From Limnanthes douglasii subsp. nivea (Eukaryota > Streptophyta > Magnoliopsida > Brassicales > Limnanthaceae): a stretch of 64,000 bases of DNA. This document shows, piece after piece, positions 33,200 to 44,547 of this stretch. The stretch covers positions 156,675,195-156,739,194 of the forward strand of contig JAUPFV010000005.1 of assembly GCA_036936605.1 (NCBI GenBank). The letters run 5' to 3'. The translations under genes were made by a program, and so were the position numbers. The number at the start of each line of letters is the position of its first letter. Position 1 is the first letter of the stretch. Under the pieces are notes generated by a model that was not told the origin of the DNA, searched no databases, and saw nothing but the letters and a program-made list of their open reading frames with translations.

Positions 33200-35056
33200 C
33201 TAGAGGGAGTTTTTGTTTCTGGTGAGGATGGACCAGAGGCGCTCAAGGGCGGCCGCGTGATTCCAGATTTTTAGGTCTGGAATCCCAAGGCCGCCCTCAT
33301 CTTTGGACACGGTCAATTTACTCCATGCGATTTTTGCTCCAGCAATCTTCACTTCTGGTCCCGACCAGAGAAAGCGACGGAGCAATTGAGAGAGCTCTTT
33401 AAGAACTCGAGCAGGGAGGATGAATATAGAAGACCAATAAACCTGGCTGGCAAACAACACAGAATTGATAAGCTGGAGTCTGCCAGCATAGGAGAGGTAC
33501 TTGGAGGTCCAAGAGTTGATGCGGTTGGTGATATTTTGGAAAAGGGGGCGGCAGTCATTATATGAGAGGCGAGACGAGATAAGGGGCACACCCAGGTATC
33601 TGACCGGAAAGGAGCCCTCTTTGAAGTTAAGACATTGAAGGATGCTGAGCTTGACATTGGAGGAGGTTCCAGAGAAGAAAATGGTGATTTTTGCAGGGTT
33701 TAAATGGAGGCCCGATATAGCAGCAAATTCAGTCAATCCTTCGAGGATTAGCTTAATCGATTGGAGATTGGCCCTACAGAGGATCATAAGGTCGTCCGCG
33801 AAACAAAGGTTGATTATCTTGAGCTTGTGGCATTTCCAGTGGAATCCAAAGGACGGGCTTTTGCTTTTCTCTTGGAGGATTCTTGAAAGGACCTGCATGA
33901 CAATAACAAAAAGATACGGAGAGAGGGGGTCTCCGTGACGAAGACCCTTTTTACCGGGGAAAAAGCTCATCGGTTTTCCATTAATGCAAACCGAATAGGA
34001 AACGGAGGTGATGCATTGGATAATCCAATTAATCATGGGCATAGGAAAGTGCATGGCTAAGAGGATATCCAAGATCACTTCCCATCTGATATTGTCAAAG
34101 GCCTTCATAAGGTCGATTTTGAGGGCGCATCTGGGACCTTTACGATTGGTTTGGTAGCCATGTAAGAGGTTTTGGGTTAGCAAAATATTGTCAACGATAG
34201 AGCGACCCGGTACAAAACCGAATTGCGAGGGGTCAATGAGGACCGGCAGCGCCGGTTTGATTCTGGAAGCAATAATTTTAGAGATGATTTTATAAATAAC
34301 ATTGCAGTAAGCAATAGGCCTAAAGTCCGAGGGGAAAGATGGGGAGTCAAGTTTAGGAATGAGGGCGATCAGGGTTTTGTTCCATTCAGGGTCCATCTGA
34401 CCCTTTTCGAAAAAATGCTTGACTCCCAGGCAGATGTCCTTGCTAATGAGGGGCCAGCTGGATTTAAAGAAGCCTGCACTAAAGTCGTCCGGGCCCGGAG
34501 CTTTGTCACTATCGATGTGGAAAAGGGCAGCCTTAATTTCAGCGTTAGAGATAGGCTTTATCATCTCGTCACTGAGATCAGGGGGAACAGTGGAGTGAAT
34601 TAGGGCCCTAATTATGTCCGGACCGGGGTAGTTTGGCTTGCTGGGAGTGCCAAGTTGCTTGAGAAAGAAGTTTTGGAACGTGGAAGAGATGGTGTAGGGG
34701 TTTGAAGGGGCCCCCTCAGGAGTGGAGATCGAGAGGATTTTATTACGGGCCCTGCAGGCTCTAATGCTATTATGAAAGAATTTGGAGTTCCTGTCTCCGA
34801 GCTTAAGCCAAGTTTCTCTGGATTTTTGCTTGAGGAAGGATTCTTCCGCACGACTAAAAAAGATGAATGAGGAGGATGCTTCCTTCTCAGCGGAGATAAG
34901 CGCTATGTTTGAGGGGTCCGAGAATAAATTTTCTTGGGCCATAGCGAGGGAAGATCTAGCATCCTCAACTCTTTGGCTTATGTCACTAAACTCCATCTTA
35001 TTTAAGGAGGAGAGAACAGGGGTGAGCCTAGCCAGCTTGAGGATAACCGCTTTCAT
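33200..35056 (-). pseudogene. LINE 2 reverse transcriptase
   Basis: A 618-codon open stretch. It starts with the helical spacer region (ARSSLAMAQENLFSDPSN ... RETWLKLGDRNSKFFHNSIR) and then has the RT fingers and palm: DKAPGPDDFSAGFFKSSW, FRPIAYCNVIYKIISKI, PGRSIVDNILLTQNLLHGY, KIDLMKAFDNIRWE and GLRHGDPLSPYLFVIVM. The catalytic INLCFADDLMILC and the thumb (RYLGVPLISSRLS ... AGRLQLINSVLFA) follow. This enzyme primes reverse transcription at a nicked target. The catalytic motifs are intact. It is separated from the endonuclease by a frameshift and an in-frame TAA just before codon 1, so it is part of a broken ORF2. Confidence 0.93.
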
Positions 35057-35892
35057 GGGGTTTTAGGGGCAAGGGAGGGACCAGCTATCCGAAATAAGGG
35101 TATGGTAATTTGGGTGGGATTTCCACATATTGAAAAATTTGAAAGGTCTAGGGGAGGGGACAAAGGGGGCTGTGAGATGGACAATGATGGGGGTGTGATC
35201 AGAGGTTCTGGGAGATCAAAGTGGGAAAAAGAGTTTGGGAACACATCATCCCAAACGGCATTTACGAGGGCTCTATCAATGCGAGAGGAGATGGGGTTTT
35301 CTTCTTGGCGGTTGAACCAGGAAAATTGAAACCTAGAGGCTCTAAGGTCATCGAGGCTGCACCTTCGGCAGCAGTCATTGAAAGCATCAATTGAATTATT
35401 CCAACGTTGGTCGAAATTAGTCCTTTCATAGGGGGTCCTAATCGCATTGAAATCTCTGATGGCTATCCAAGGGTTAGAGAAAATAGGCTGCCCATAAGAG
35501 CAAAGGGTGCTCCAAAGAGGGAGGCGGTTAGTCGGGTCATTGAAACCGTAAATAGCAGTGAGGCTGAAAGAGGTTTTTCTGGCAATCCAAAAGAGGTCAC
35601 AGTGAAGGGTTTGGGCCGTGAAGTCTTTTACGGTGATTCGGAAAACGCTAGGATTCCAGGCAATCCAAATTCTACCTAGGAGGTGACTATTATGGTTCGA
35701 GACACAATGCCAATAAGGGAGCATAGAAGTCATTATTTGCATAACATTTTCAAGCTTTACTTTAGTTTCTAGCAAGCAAATAACGTTTATACCATTCGAG
35801 AAGACAAAGTTCTTAACATCTTTTTGGCGAATCGGGTCATTCAACCCTCTAACATTCCAACTAGCAAGTTTCATAGGAAATATAAAGAGCAA
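35053..35892 (-). pseudogene. LINE 2 endonuclease (start of ORF2)
   Basis: Begins MKLASWNVRGLNDPIRQKDV at 35874, the canonical start of plant L1 ORF2, where Asn in SWNVRG is an active-site residue. It continues with ICLLETKVK (catalytic Glu), SLTAIYGFND, PWIAIRDFNAIRTPYE (usually GDFN, here RDFN) and SRIDRALVN (SxxDR). The conserved SDHTPI motif is present but in another frame: a one-base loss near 35208 shifts the frame, after which the translated tail is spurious to 35053. The nuclease nicks target DNA for target-primed insertion. The G-to-R change and the frameshift indicate inactivity. Confidence 0.9.
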
Positions 35893-35899
35893 TAAGGTA

Positions 35900-36760
35900 A
35901 AAGAGTTCTAAAAAATCATTGGGGTGCCCCCATTTTTTATTTTAAATAAAAGAATTACCAATTCAATTAGAAATGAATAGGTAAAGGTCATAATGAAATT
36001 TTGATTACTAGAGATAATTAAAGTATTAAAAACTAACAATAGAGGGACCTTTGTGCAAATTTGCATAAAATAAATCTTATCCTCTACAGTTCTTACATCA
36101 GCCATATGTTTTTCATTTCTTTTACCATACGCAGCCATGCTAGGGACAGGGCCGACATCAATGGATCGGATCTTATCCTTCACCCGAATTAGCATCACCA
36201 CCCGACTTTCCATGGCGGCTACGTACCGTAGGGGAGAAAGAGTGGGGTTCACGCGACAAGTATAGCAAGAGCAGTCGGAGGTTGCTCCGTTTCTCAGGTC
36301 GAAATTATAACCATGGACGACTTTGCAGCCCTGGCCAGTATCGTTAAGTCTCCCGGAGAGAAGGGAAAGAGCTTTGACATGGAGATGATGCTGAGTAGAG
36401 GGACGGCCTAACATATCAAGTATACCGGACATGGCAGGACACAGTTTGGAAGAAAGAATGGCCGGCAAGAAGAAACCGTTTTTTCGGTTTCTTTCTTGAA
36501 ATAACACTTACTCTCGGGCCAGGAACGGTTCGTCACCAGAGAACCGACAATAGTCGAGTCTAATGAGAAAGCATCAGTAGACGCGAGCAGTACTCTAGCC
36601 ACGGTATCGGCTTCATTACGGAGACAAATAGGAAGGTTAACCTTAGACGACGAAACCCAAAACTCGAATAGAGGGGTGGACGCCATTTGGGAGGGCTGAG
36701 ATAGCTTGAGTTTGAGGTCAATTAGCCTGCTGGATAACCACTCTCTTCTATAGTGCCGGT
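35900..36760 (-). pseudogene. Unrecognised open stretches upstream of LINE 2 ORF2
   Basis: 36686-36408 encodes MASTPLFEFWVSSSKVNL then PICLRNEADTVARVLLASTD in good protein-like composition. A second frame, 36507-35908, continues with HLHVKALSLLSGRLNDTGQG, CKVVHGYNFDLRNGATSDCS and an AAYGKRNEKHMADV-containing segment. By position this should be the LINE ORF1 or 5' UTR. I see neither the DUF4283-like core nor a CCHC knuckle usual in plant L1 ORF1, so it may be a different ORF1 type or captured host sequence. A frameshift near 36430-36500 seems to join the two frames. Confidence 0.45.
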
Positions 36761-37826
36761 CGAACAGAAAAAGCTTTTAAGCTTCAGAAAATTAAGAAGG
36801 GGAGTGAACTTCAGACCGTATGGCCTCAAGCCACGCCGGAAACTACCAAAAGAATTACCGTTTGAAGAAATATTACCGTTATTTAGAGAGATGCTTTTAA
36901 AGAGAGGTTTTTAGAGTATCTGAAACACAATTTTTTTATTTCCAAACTCTTTACAAACACATGACAGGATATTTCTTCCCTTAAACCAAACCTAATTGTA
37001 TTCTGAAACGAGAAAACATTTTAAGATATTAGCATAGTCAAATATATTTTTGATAAAACTAGATTAATCAATCTATTTAATTAATCCAGTCCGGTCCAAA
37101 TTTATATCCCTATCTATCAATGTATGTATCTTCAATTTGAAGAGTTTATTCTTTTATTTATTCTATTTTAAAATAAAACAGACGGACCTCAATAAATCAT
37201 GTTCATGTCATATTCATCGACATGAACTTTTTCGGCCTCTTCTCTCGCTCGCTTGCTTATGACACAAGATTCTTCTTCTTTCCATTTTGGGAAATGGTAT
37301 CATTTCAAATATCTAATTATATTATTAATTAAATCCAAGTTTTCCTAATCAAGAATGATGGTTGGTTTTAAGCGTAGAAGCGTGAACGAATCTCTTACTT
37401 AATCTTTCCAAATTAATATTCTAAATTATCCTCTAGTGTGGTCATGTACTACCATTTCCAAATAATTAAACTAAACTAATCTAATCTAGTCTAAGACTTT
37501 CACTATCAATGCATGTACCTAAGCCATACGTGGCAGAATAAATTATTATTTATGCGATCTTGCATTATTAGTGTTAAAATAGTATCACTATTCTTATGTC
37601 GTCTATGATGAAACCCCGATAGAGATGGGAAGGCTCTCTTTTATCGTTGTTCAGCCATCCGTAAGAAGACGATTTCTAATGGTGGGATTTTTACCAAAAA
37701 CATTCCTTCCGTGGACGTTTTTATGAGACGGCCGAGTTCCCGATTTACCACAGTAATCATCCAATGGCCCTTCGCCATTCAATTATTCGTTATTGAAATA
37801 ATAATAATAATTATTAGAAAGATCAA
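36761..37826. other. Spacer between LINE 2 and the large MULE
   Basis: No gene identified. It has moderately AT-rich, non-repetitive sequence. There is a short inverted pair, GTTCATGTC/GACATGAAC, at 37203-37229 and an ACGTGGCAG motif near 37530. The right end is the target site of the MULE insertion. Confidence 0.4.
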
Positions 37827-37835
37827 TTGATTTTA
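37827..37835. repeat. 9 bp target-site duplication, left copy (large MULE)
   Basis: TTGATTTTA here is identical to 49598-49606. A 9 bp duplication is the signature of Mutator-superfamily insertion. Confidence 0.9.
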
Positions 37836-37960
37836 GAGAAAAGTACCGGAAAATACCCACTCAATTATCTTATTATCTGGTAGTATCCAAATTTTGGATA
37901 GTGTTATTTAATACCTCGACTAAAAAATTAGATAAAAATACCCATCGACTATATATACCC
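37836..37960 (+). repeat. Left terminal inverted repeat of the large MULE, with TATA box
   Basis: TACCCACTCAATTATCTTAT and TTATTTAATACCTCGACTAA align with the complemented right end (TACCCACTCAACTATTCAAT, TTACTTAATACCCAACTCAA). By eye similarity is about 65% over 120-150 bp, with small indels. A TATATATA at 37950-37957 is placed like TATATAAA in the right end, suggesting that each terminal repeat supplies the promoter for its gene. Confidence 0.8.
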
Positions 37961-38526
37961 ATTTTTCAGTTCAAACCCACTTTTTCCACCTTCCCATCAC
38001 CCTAAACAAACCCAAAACCAGAAACCGTTTGATTTCGTGATACTCTCTCTCTCAAATCCAAAACCCCTACAGCTTTTCACCGTTCAAAATCAGTCGTCGT
38101 TCGCACCGGTCACCGTCTTTTACTCAGTCCAACTCCACACCTTCTATTCGAGGAAGTTGCCGTCAAGTCTTCTCCGACCGGTGAATAAGACAGCGTTTAG
38201 AAGTAAATAGATATGCATTATCGTGGAAAGTGTACTTTTTTTACATTTTTATGAATTCGAACCACAATTTTCTGTTATTTCACGGTAGGCGTTTCTTTTT
38301 ATACTAGAATGAAGTATCTACTGACGATAGTTGCTCAGTTTCTGGGTTTATCGTCGAACGCAGGGTAGAAGTTTAGTTGCATGTAATGCTAATACTTTCC
38401 TGAGAACTATTATGTATGTTAGATGTGCATTAGGTAGTTGATTGTTGATTTTGGTGTTGTTTCGATATTTCCCAGATCCCTGCAACGTGCATGTAAAAAG
38501 TAGAACAGTTCGCATCTTGATCACCC

Positions 38527-38780
38527 ATTATGCAAGCAATTCGCAGCTCGATTCAATTTTTATGTCGTTTATTTACAAACAATTCGCAGCTCAGGCTGCG
38601 AATTGTCTGTAAAAACACTATTCATATATAGGCAATTCACAGCTTGTCATGCAAATTGTGTGTGACATTTTAACTGATAATACATGAAATTCGCAGCTTG
38701 TGATGCGAATTGTTTGTGACATTTTAACTGATAATGCATGAAATTCGCAGCTTGTGACGCGAAGTTTGTGACACTCCAAC
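38527..38780. repeat. Palindromic TTCGCAGC units, leader of the Ulp1-type gene
   Basis: Four to five copies of AATTCGCAGCTyG...ATGCGAATTGT are present. From 38640 on, three copies sit in a ~62 bp tandem repeat together with GTGACATTTTAACTGATAAT. An ATG at 38738 lies within a unit and would add 22 codons in frame; it is more likely leader or intron than coding. Confidence 0.8.
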
Positions 38781-39862
38781 TGATTTGTGTTTGTGTAGGA
38801 TGTATGACAACAAAACCTAGCTATTACAGATCAGGGTTGGTGAGCCTTCTGAAGCTACTTAAAGAGATGCGTATTACCAGGGCTCACATTGAAGCTGCAA
38901 AAAACACACCATTCTACACGCTTTTGAAAACGGATTTCGAAATCCGTAATGAGGTAAAGCTGCCAAAGAAAAAATTCTACTCAATCATTCAGTATGTCGT
39001 CGAGCAATTCTCTGTTGATAGAGACGCCTTTAAGATTGGCAACAAGTTTGTAAAGATAACCGAAGACGATGTGAAGGTCATATTCGGGTTGAGGCATGGC
39101 ACAAAGAAAATGCGGTTAACGAAAACCGGAGCATTTCACAACAAATACGCAACCGGCGAGGAGGACGAATCGAGGATGATGAAGAAATACTTCATGGGTA
39201 AAACTGGCAGGAAAGTAGCACCTAGTAATACTAAAACAATAAAAATGCCATTATAAAGGTACGTGTAAAATCGACTTCATCTTTATAAAGCAAGATTCTG
39301 TACTTTTCTAACATAACATGTTGTCGTTGGTTTTACAGGCAGGTATAGAGAAGGCCATAAGCGAAGGAGGGGAGCATGAGTTGGAAGATGTTGCGAGGCT
39401 GCTGATACTGCTTTTGTGCTCCACCCTATTCTACTCCGTATCTGGAGATATCCTGGGTTGGAGCACGGTTTATTATGTTGAAGACCTCAGCAAAATAAAC
39501 AGTTACGACTGGTCCGGATCAATACTGTACAAGCTTCGACAGTCTATCAGGAGTTGCTTAGCAATCGAAAAACCTGATAGAGTCGTCGGCTACGTCGCCC
39601 TTCTAATTGTAAGATTGATCTATTCAGTATAAAAATTAGTTATGTACAGAGCATCTTGATGATAAAACTTGTCCCCATGCAGCCCTTCTTCATGTAGCAC
39701 ACAACAGTCGGCCTCGAGGTAGCGAAGCCAACCTTGATACCAAGGTTTTTCAAATGGTTGGGATTAGAGTGCCAAGCAACAACTGTGGCGCTGCTTCTTA
39801 GAATACCCTTGCTGGATGATGACCAGGTATAAGCTTTATATAGGTATTGAATTGGGGGTGCA

Positions 39863-40205
39863 AACAGTTCGCAGCATATCACGCGTTTTGATTAGGGTTA
39901 TATTAGAAAAATGCATCAATCATTTCGCAGCCTGATATGAATATTAGTTTGCAGCTTCCTGTTTCCACACAGTTCATAGCATATTGTTTACACACATTTC
40001 GCAGCTCAACATGCGTTTTAATTAGTGTTATAATAGAACAATGCATCAATCATTTCGCAGCCTGGCATAAATTCTTAGTTCGCAGCATATGGTTTACACA
40101 TAGTTCGCAGCATATGGCTTACACACAATTCGCAGCTCAGCATGCGAGTTGTTTACAACTCTAACATGGATAGAATTCACACAATTCGCATCATATAATA
40201 TGAAC
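39863..40205. repeat. Palindromic TTCGCAGC units in intron 3
   Basis: About nine copies of TTCGCAGC with AT-rich spacers. A ~135 bp segment (ACGCGTTTTGATTAGGGTTA ... AATGCATCAATCATTTCGCA) is duplicated within the intron. Confidence 0.8.
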
Positions 40206-41448
40206 CGTTTGTAAAAAATAATTTGTTTGTCTACACTCTCATACTTTCAAAACAACCCGCTTGCATCTATTTACTTACATGTGCCTTTGTTGGTAGGTTT
40301 TCGAAGGTCCATTACGTCTTACCGAGACTGAAAGTGAAGCTTTCGGAGAACGAGAAGATAGTGGAGATGCAGATGAGGAATCTATTTCACCGGAAGAAAG
40401 ACCAAGGAAGAGGACGAAAATTACAACATCAAAACCAAGACAAAGGAGACGAGCATCACAGAAAGAAACGAGTAAGGTGATGTCTCCCATACCTGAACAA
40501 CCAACACCACCCGAGCCAATGATTCCACCACCAAGACTCCCCAAGCAAACGATTCCACCACACCGAAAGGCAAATCCAGACAGGTGCCTGACGACAATGA
40601 CACAACCAGTATGAGTGAAACAATCGGTGATTATGTACTCAAACGCAGAGATCCTAATCCCAAGATTTCTGCAATTGTTGCTGAATCAAAGCGTTTAAAG
40701 ACATACGCCGACAAGAACAAGTACGAGAGAAAGATAGAAAAACAGGCCAGAGAAGTAAGTATGACTTGAGCCTTAAATAATCGCTATAATCAACACTTAA
40801 TATGTTTATAAAACATCTGTTATCATTTTTTCAGCTAGAAGAATTGAAACGGAAGATAGCGGAACTTGAAGCACAATAACTCCACAATGCTATCTCTCAG
40901 CCAATTTGCCAGATTGGAAGCCCAATAGCTGAGCAGGTACCAACATTTCCAGACAGAGCAGCATCCACTGTATTGCAAGCATCCGTGTCTAATGCTGATC
41001 ATCACCATGCTGGTGGAGTACTGCCAGAAGAGAGGGACGATGATGCCAACCATTCACCCATACCGGTACAATCTGCAAGGATGAACGAACAGTTGTCGGT
41101 GTCCACAGAGATGGACACCACGGAGACACAGACAGAGAAAGAAAGACACGAGTCTCCTCCGATGACCCAAAGGAGATAGAAGATCGTGCGAAAGAAGTGG
41201 CAAAACCAGGCAGCCTAGAAGATGTAAGTGGATGAAAAGTTTACTAAGATTCAAATATTTTATTTATTTGTTGTAATGAAATTGTTTCCATAATATTATT
41301 TCCTGTTGTATAAATATTCAAACAAACTCAGTGTATCTATTTAAAACAGCCAGCGGGGTTTCCCAGTTGAATACACATTCCAAACAATGCCATCACATGA
41401 TATGATGATATCAAACAAATATCAGGATTCTTGTGTAGTCCTGTACAA

Positions 41449-41580
41449 ACAATTCGCATCTTATATTGCGAATTGTGTATTCAACTGGTTGGTTGGTTAT
41501 TTTATAATTCGCATGCTGAGATGCGATTTATTTGATCTTTAGACAAAACAAATATCAGGACAGCATGCGAATCGTTCGCA
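41449..41580. repeat. Palindromic TTCGCAT units in intron 5
   Basis: Contains ACAATTCGCATCTTATATTG followed by CGAATTGTGT, and AATTCGCATGCTGAGATGCG, forming stems of 7-12 bp. Confidence 0.7.
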
Positions 41581-41638
41581 ACTATGATTATAGTATGTTT
41601 AACCCTTCCACTTTTTTTTGGAATTTTGTATGAAACAG

Positions 41639-41825
41639 GAGACCGAAAAACAACAGCAGCAACAGGAACAGCAGGAACAAGTTCAACACCAGCAACAACA
41701 ACAACAACAACAACACCAACAGCAACAACAACACCACCAACAACAACACCAGCAGCCACAAGTTCAACACGAACAACAGCAACAAGAACAACAAAGACAA
41801 CAAGAATAACAACAGCAGCAACAGA
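41639..41825 (+). repeat. CAA/CAG microsatellite encoding poly-Gln
   Basis: Within exon 6 of the Ulp1-type gene a run of about 60 codons is mostly CAA and CAG, with interspersed CAC and GAA (Q, H, E). The open frame is 41618-41809. It reads as a disordered Gln/His-rich linker before the protease domain and is likely to vary in length between copies. Confidence 0.85.
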
Positions 41826-42297
41826 TAGCCTTAGCAAAGAGAGAAAGGCTAACGCAAAAGATAGCACCACAAGAGTCAGAACATGTCCATCCCGGTGAAA
41901 CGACGTAACTACTCAGCCATAAAGGACTATCCTTAGAAGACATCACCACATGTGCAGATGCACCTCAAAGACCAACAGTGCTGTCAACAAAGTCAGAATT
42001 GCTAAGCCAACGTGAAACTGTAGCACCAGTAACAAATCAACTGCAAGCTCCAGAGTCCCACGATAACACAGTAGGTTTACCCGATGCTTTTGTTGATGGT
42101 ATTTACACTCAAGTTTCACATACATTTTTAACTGAAATTGATAATGTATATTACGATTCTATAATACAACGGTCTTTGGAGGACATGTCGGAGGATGACT
42201 TTAATGATCTTTGCCAACACGATCCAGATCCTATGCCAAACAAGTCAACGACATTGGTTGTCGCTAACCGTGCGGTAAGGGCTACTTATAATGATTT

Positions 42298-42475
42298 CGC
42301 ATCATAACATGTGAATTGTGTGGATCTAATTTAAATATTACAAACGAATATTAGGGTAGCATGCGAACTGTTCAGTGGAACCTCGAACAGTTCGCATGCT
42401 ACCCTGATAGATACTATGAAATTTATTCAACTGGACCCAAACAGTTCGCATGTTAGCATGCGAACTGTTTGGGGT
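42298..42475. repeat. Two long perfect hairpins in intron 6
   Basis: 42354-42373 and 42385-42404 are perfect 20 bp inverted arms (GGGTAGCATGCGAACTGTTC and its complement) with an 11 bp spacer. 42437-42452 and 42457-42472 are perfect 16 bp arms (CCAAACAGTTCGCATG) with a 4 bp loop TTAG. They are the best-preserved members of the palindrome family inside this element. Confidence 0.9.
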
Positions 42476-43394
42476 CGTTGCAATTATAATGACTGACACC
42501 CTTCTACTTTTGATTTTTGTTATTTACTAAGCTCGAGCCCAGTAAAGAGATAAAGAAGCCAAGTTTTACTCTACTGACACCAACACAACCTCCAGTGGAA
42601 GAGGAAGAGTTCATTATAATAGAACGGGAACCGCCAAAAGTAGAATACAGCGACTGGCCAAAGAAAACAAAAGTAACTGACCGTATCTCTGTCGCAGAAT
42701 ACCACAAAATAAAGTTAGTTAAAGCCTACGAGAGCGACACCCCTGATCCAGTGGTATGGCAGTTACCAGATTCCGAATTTACATACGGAATCAGAGTGCA
42801 AGCGAGTGATGCGATGACACTACCTTTAGAACTGGAGCTGGACGTAAAGGTATCCAATTGTCAACCAATTCTATTTTTAATGTTTCAAATATGTCTTGTA
42901 TATTTAACATAAATAAACAACTCCTTTCTTAGGTTATCAATGCTTGGATTCGAAAGATGCTTGAAGGAGCAGATTTCAAAGTTCCATGCACTTAGGCTGA
43001 AGGAGAGCATCATGACATCGTACTGATTTCGGGCATGACTACGGTAGGTTTAGCTCAGGTAAATTTCAAAGTTTCAGAAAATGTTCTCATTGTAATGTAC
43101 TCTTCCTTGGATGCATCATCAATTGAAATTAGGCTGGCAAATAGAAAATTTGGTGGCCGCTGCTTTTAGCAAAGCGCCCAAAGATCCCAACATCATTATG
43201 ATTCCAGTATGCACCGAGACAAAGGACCAGATAAACCACTAGACATTGCTCGTCATTGACGTCGACGACAGGTCAATTTCAAACTACAATCCACTTCTGC
43301 CTAAACTGAAAGCCATAGACTAAACAACAAGGACACCTACACAATTGGTAAATATTCCCAATTATACACTTACGTTTAAACACATTTTAAGTAT

Positions 43395-43665
43395 GCATGA
43401 TCAACGCATGCTGCGAACTGTGATCGAGCTATGCTGCGAAATGTGAGTAAATCAGTTGCATTTCGCAGCCTATCCATAACATATTTCGCAGCATATGATG
43501 CGAATTGTTTTGAACGATGCATTTCAATAAAACAGGCTGCGAAATGCGAACAGAAAAAATGGATTGGATATCAAACAATTCGCACCATATGCTGCGAATC
43601 GTTTGACATGCCCATGTTGGATTTGTTGTCACACAATTCACAGCCTAAGGTGCGAATTTTATGGC
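43395..43665. repeat. Palindromic TTCGCAGC units in intron 9
   Basis: About ten half-units (GCTGCGAAATG, TTTCGCAGCCTATCC, ATTTCGCAGCATATGATGCG, AATTCGCACCATATGCTGCG) are arranged head-to-head, so that most form stems around AT-rich loops. Confidence 0.8.
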
Positions 43666-44084
43666 ACCAACTATTGTTGTTTTTGTGATGATTCCTAACA
43701 CTAATTATTATATACAGATCAAATATTTGTTGGAGAGAGGATTCCTACCTAAATCAAAGACAGGGTGGAAGGTGAAAGCTGAAAGAAAAATCCCACAACA
43801 AAAACCAGGCACCCTGGACTGTGGTATTTTTGTCTGCAAATACGCCAGAGATATTATCCAGCATGTATTTGTGCAGACAGAATACGATAAAGATATGGTC
43901 ACTGCCTTCAGACCAGAAATGTTTGATTACTTTTTAAATGACAAAGACCGCGTCACATATGGATGATTCGATTTAAAACACTATGCTTTTTCTTGTAAAT
44001 ACATCGATTGTAATTTTTAGTTTGTTGTGCATACATAAACAAATTACATTTTCAGAAATGTGCATATTCCTTACCAAATAGTTC

Positions 44085-44285
44085 GCATCGTAACCTGATA
44101 TATAAGGGTTGGTTAATATTCGAATAATTCCAACCAAACAATTCGTAGCAAATCCCTGGTATGTCTTAAAACAGGATACTCATCAAATAGTTCGCACCCT
44201 AACCTGATAGATGCTTACTTATCACTAACAAACAGTTCGCAGCAAACCCTGGTATACCACATTAAACACAGTTCGCAGCCTAGTG
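44085..44285. repeat. TTCGCA units downstream of the Ulp1-type gene
   Basis: Half-units AGTTCGCATC, AATTCGTAGC, AGTTCGCACC, AGTTCGCAGC (twice) alternate with CTGATAGATG and CCTGGTAT motifs that also recur in the other clusters. Confidence 0.7.
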
Positions 44286-44418
44286 CAGAATAAAAAATTC
44301 AAAATATAAAGTTCAAGAATACGAACAGGCTATGGCTTATGGCTTATGCCTTGGTAAACGTTTTCTCCATTGAGCACACAAAAAGCAATCTAATCACGTA
44401 CAGAACCCATTAATTGCT

Positions 44419-44466
44419 GATTGGACATGGAGGCTATGTAATGATTACCTCATTTCCCTATAAATA
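44419..44466 (+). promoter_or_regulatory. Putative core promoter of the small acidic gene
   Basis: TATAAATA at 44459-44466 lies about 30 bp before an AC-rich probable start region and 80 bp before the reading frame. An inverted CCAAT (ATTGG) is at 44419-44423. This is the only clear internal TATA promoter between the two convergent MULE genes. Confidence 0.5.
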
Positions 44467-44547
44467 CCTCTAGTAACCAGAGGCTAATTTTACAACAAAC
44501 TCTATATTTTTTTAAACACCTCTTGTTCTCTTCGAATTCAAACAGTC

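Larger units (their letters stand above)
32240..36700 (-). mobile_element. LINE (L1-type non-LTR retrotransposon), nearly full ORF2 (LINE 2)
   Basis: The minus strand encodes, in order, an apurinic/apyrimidinic-type endonuclease (35892-35060), reverse transcriptase (35056-33200) and a zf-RVT-type zinc finger (about 32880-32500). About 900 bp of upstream sequence is of uncertain nature. Few lesions are present and GC content is well above the flanks, so this is one of the younger insertions. The 3' end lies near 32240 or slightly beyond, without a clear poly-A tail. Confidence 0.9.
38799..43966 (+). pseudogene. Ulp1-type cysteine protease (C48) gene of the MULE, about ten exons
   Basis: Ulp1-family proteases cleave ubiquitin-like modifiers; in MULEs the target is unknown. 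Exons inferred from GT-AG sites: 38799-39257, 39339-39608, 39683-39826, 40297-40754, 40835-41223, 41639-42274, 42532-42849, 42933-43058, 43133-43347, 43718-43966. The start is probably ATG 38804 (MTTKPSYYRSGL). The first three exons resemble the plant DUF1985/mobile-domain-type N-terminus (IFGLRHGTKKM, GWSTVYYVEDLSKINSYDWS). Exons 4-6 are low-complexity (NLS-like KRTK, coiled coil, poly-Gln). The last two hold the protease: LLVID, SNYNPLLP and PQQKPGTLDCGIFVCKYARD, so the oxyanion Gln and nucleophile Cys are intact. The His is followed by TAG where HW is expected. Stops in exons 1, 3, 5, 6, 8 and 9 plus frameshifts make it a pseudogene. Confidence 0.85.

Noticed and set aside
33349..35679. Plus-strand ORFs 33642-33938, 34223-34603 and 35407-35679, and the extra minus-strand ORFs
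   Set aside because: They overlap the well-supported RT and endonuclease of LINE 2 in other frames.
38738..38803. ATG at 38738 as the start of the Ulp1-type gene
   Set aside because: The 22 added codons lie inside a palindromic tandem unit and end at an intron-acceptor-like TTTGTGTAG; ATG 38804 fits better.
41502..41870. Minus-strand Val/Leu-rich and plus-strand Thr-rich ORFs over the CAA/CAG run
   Set aside because: They are alternate-frame readings of the poly-Gln microsatellite.
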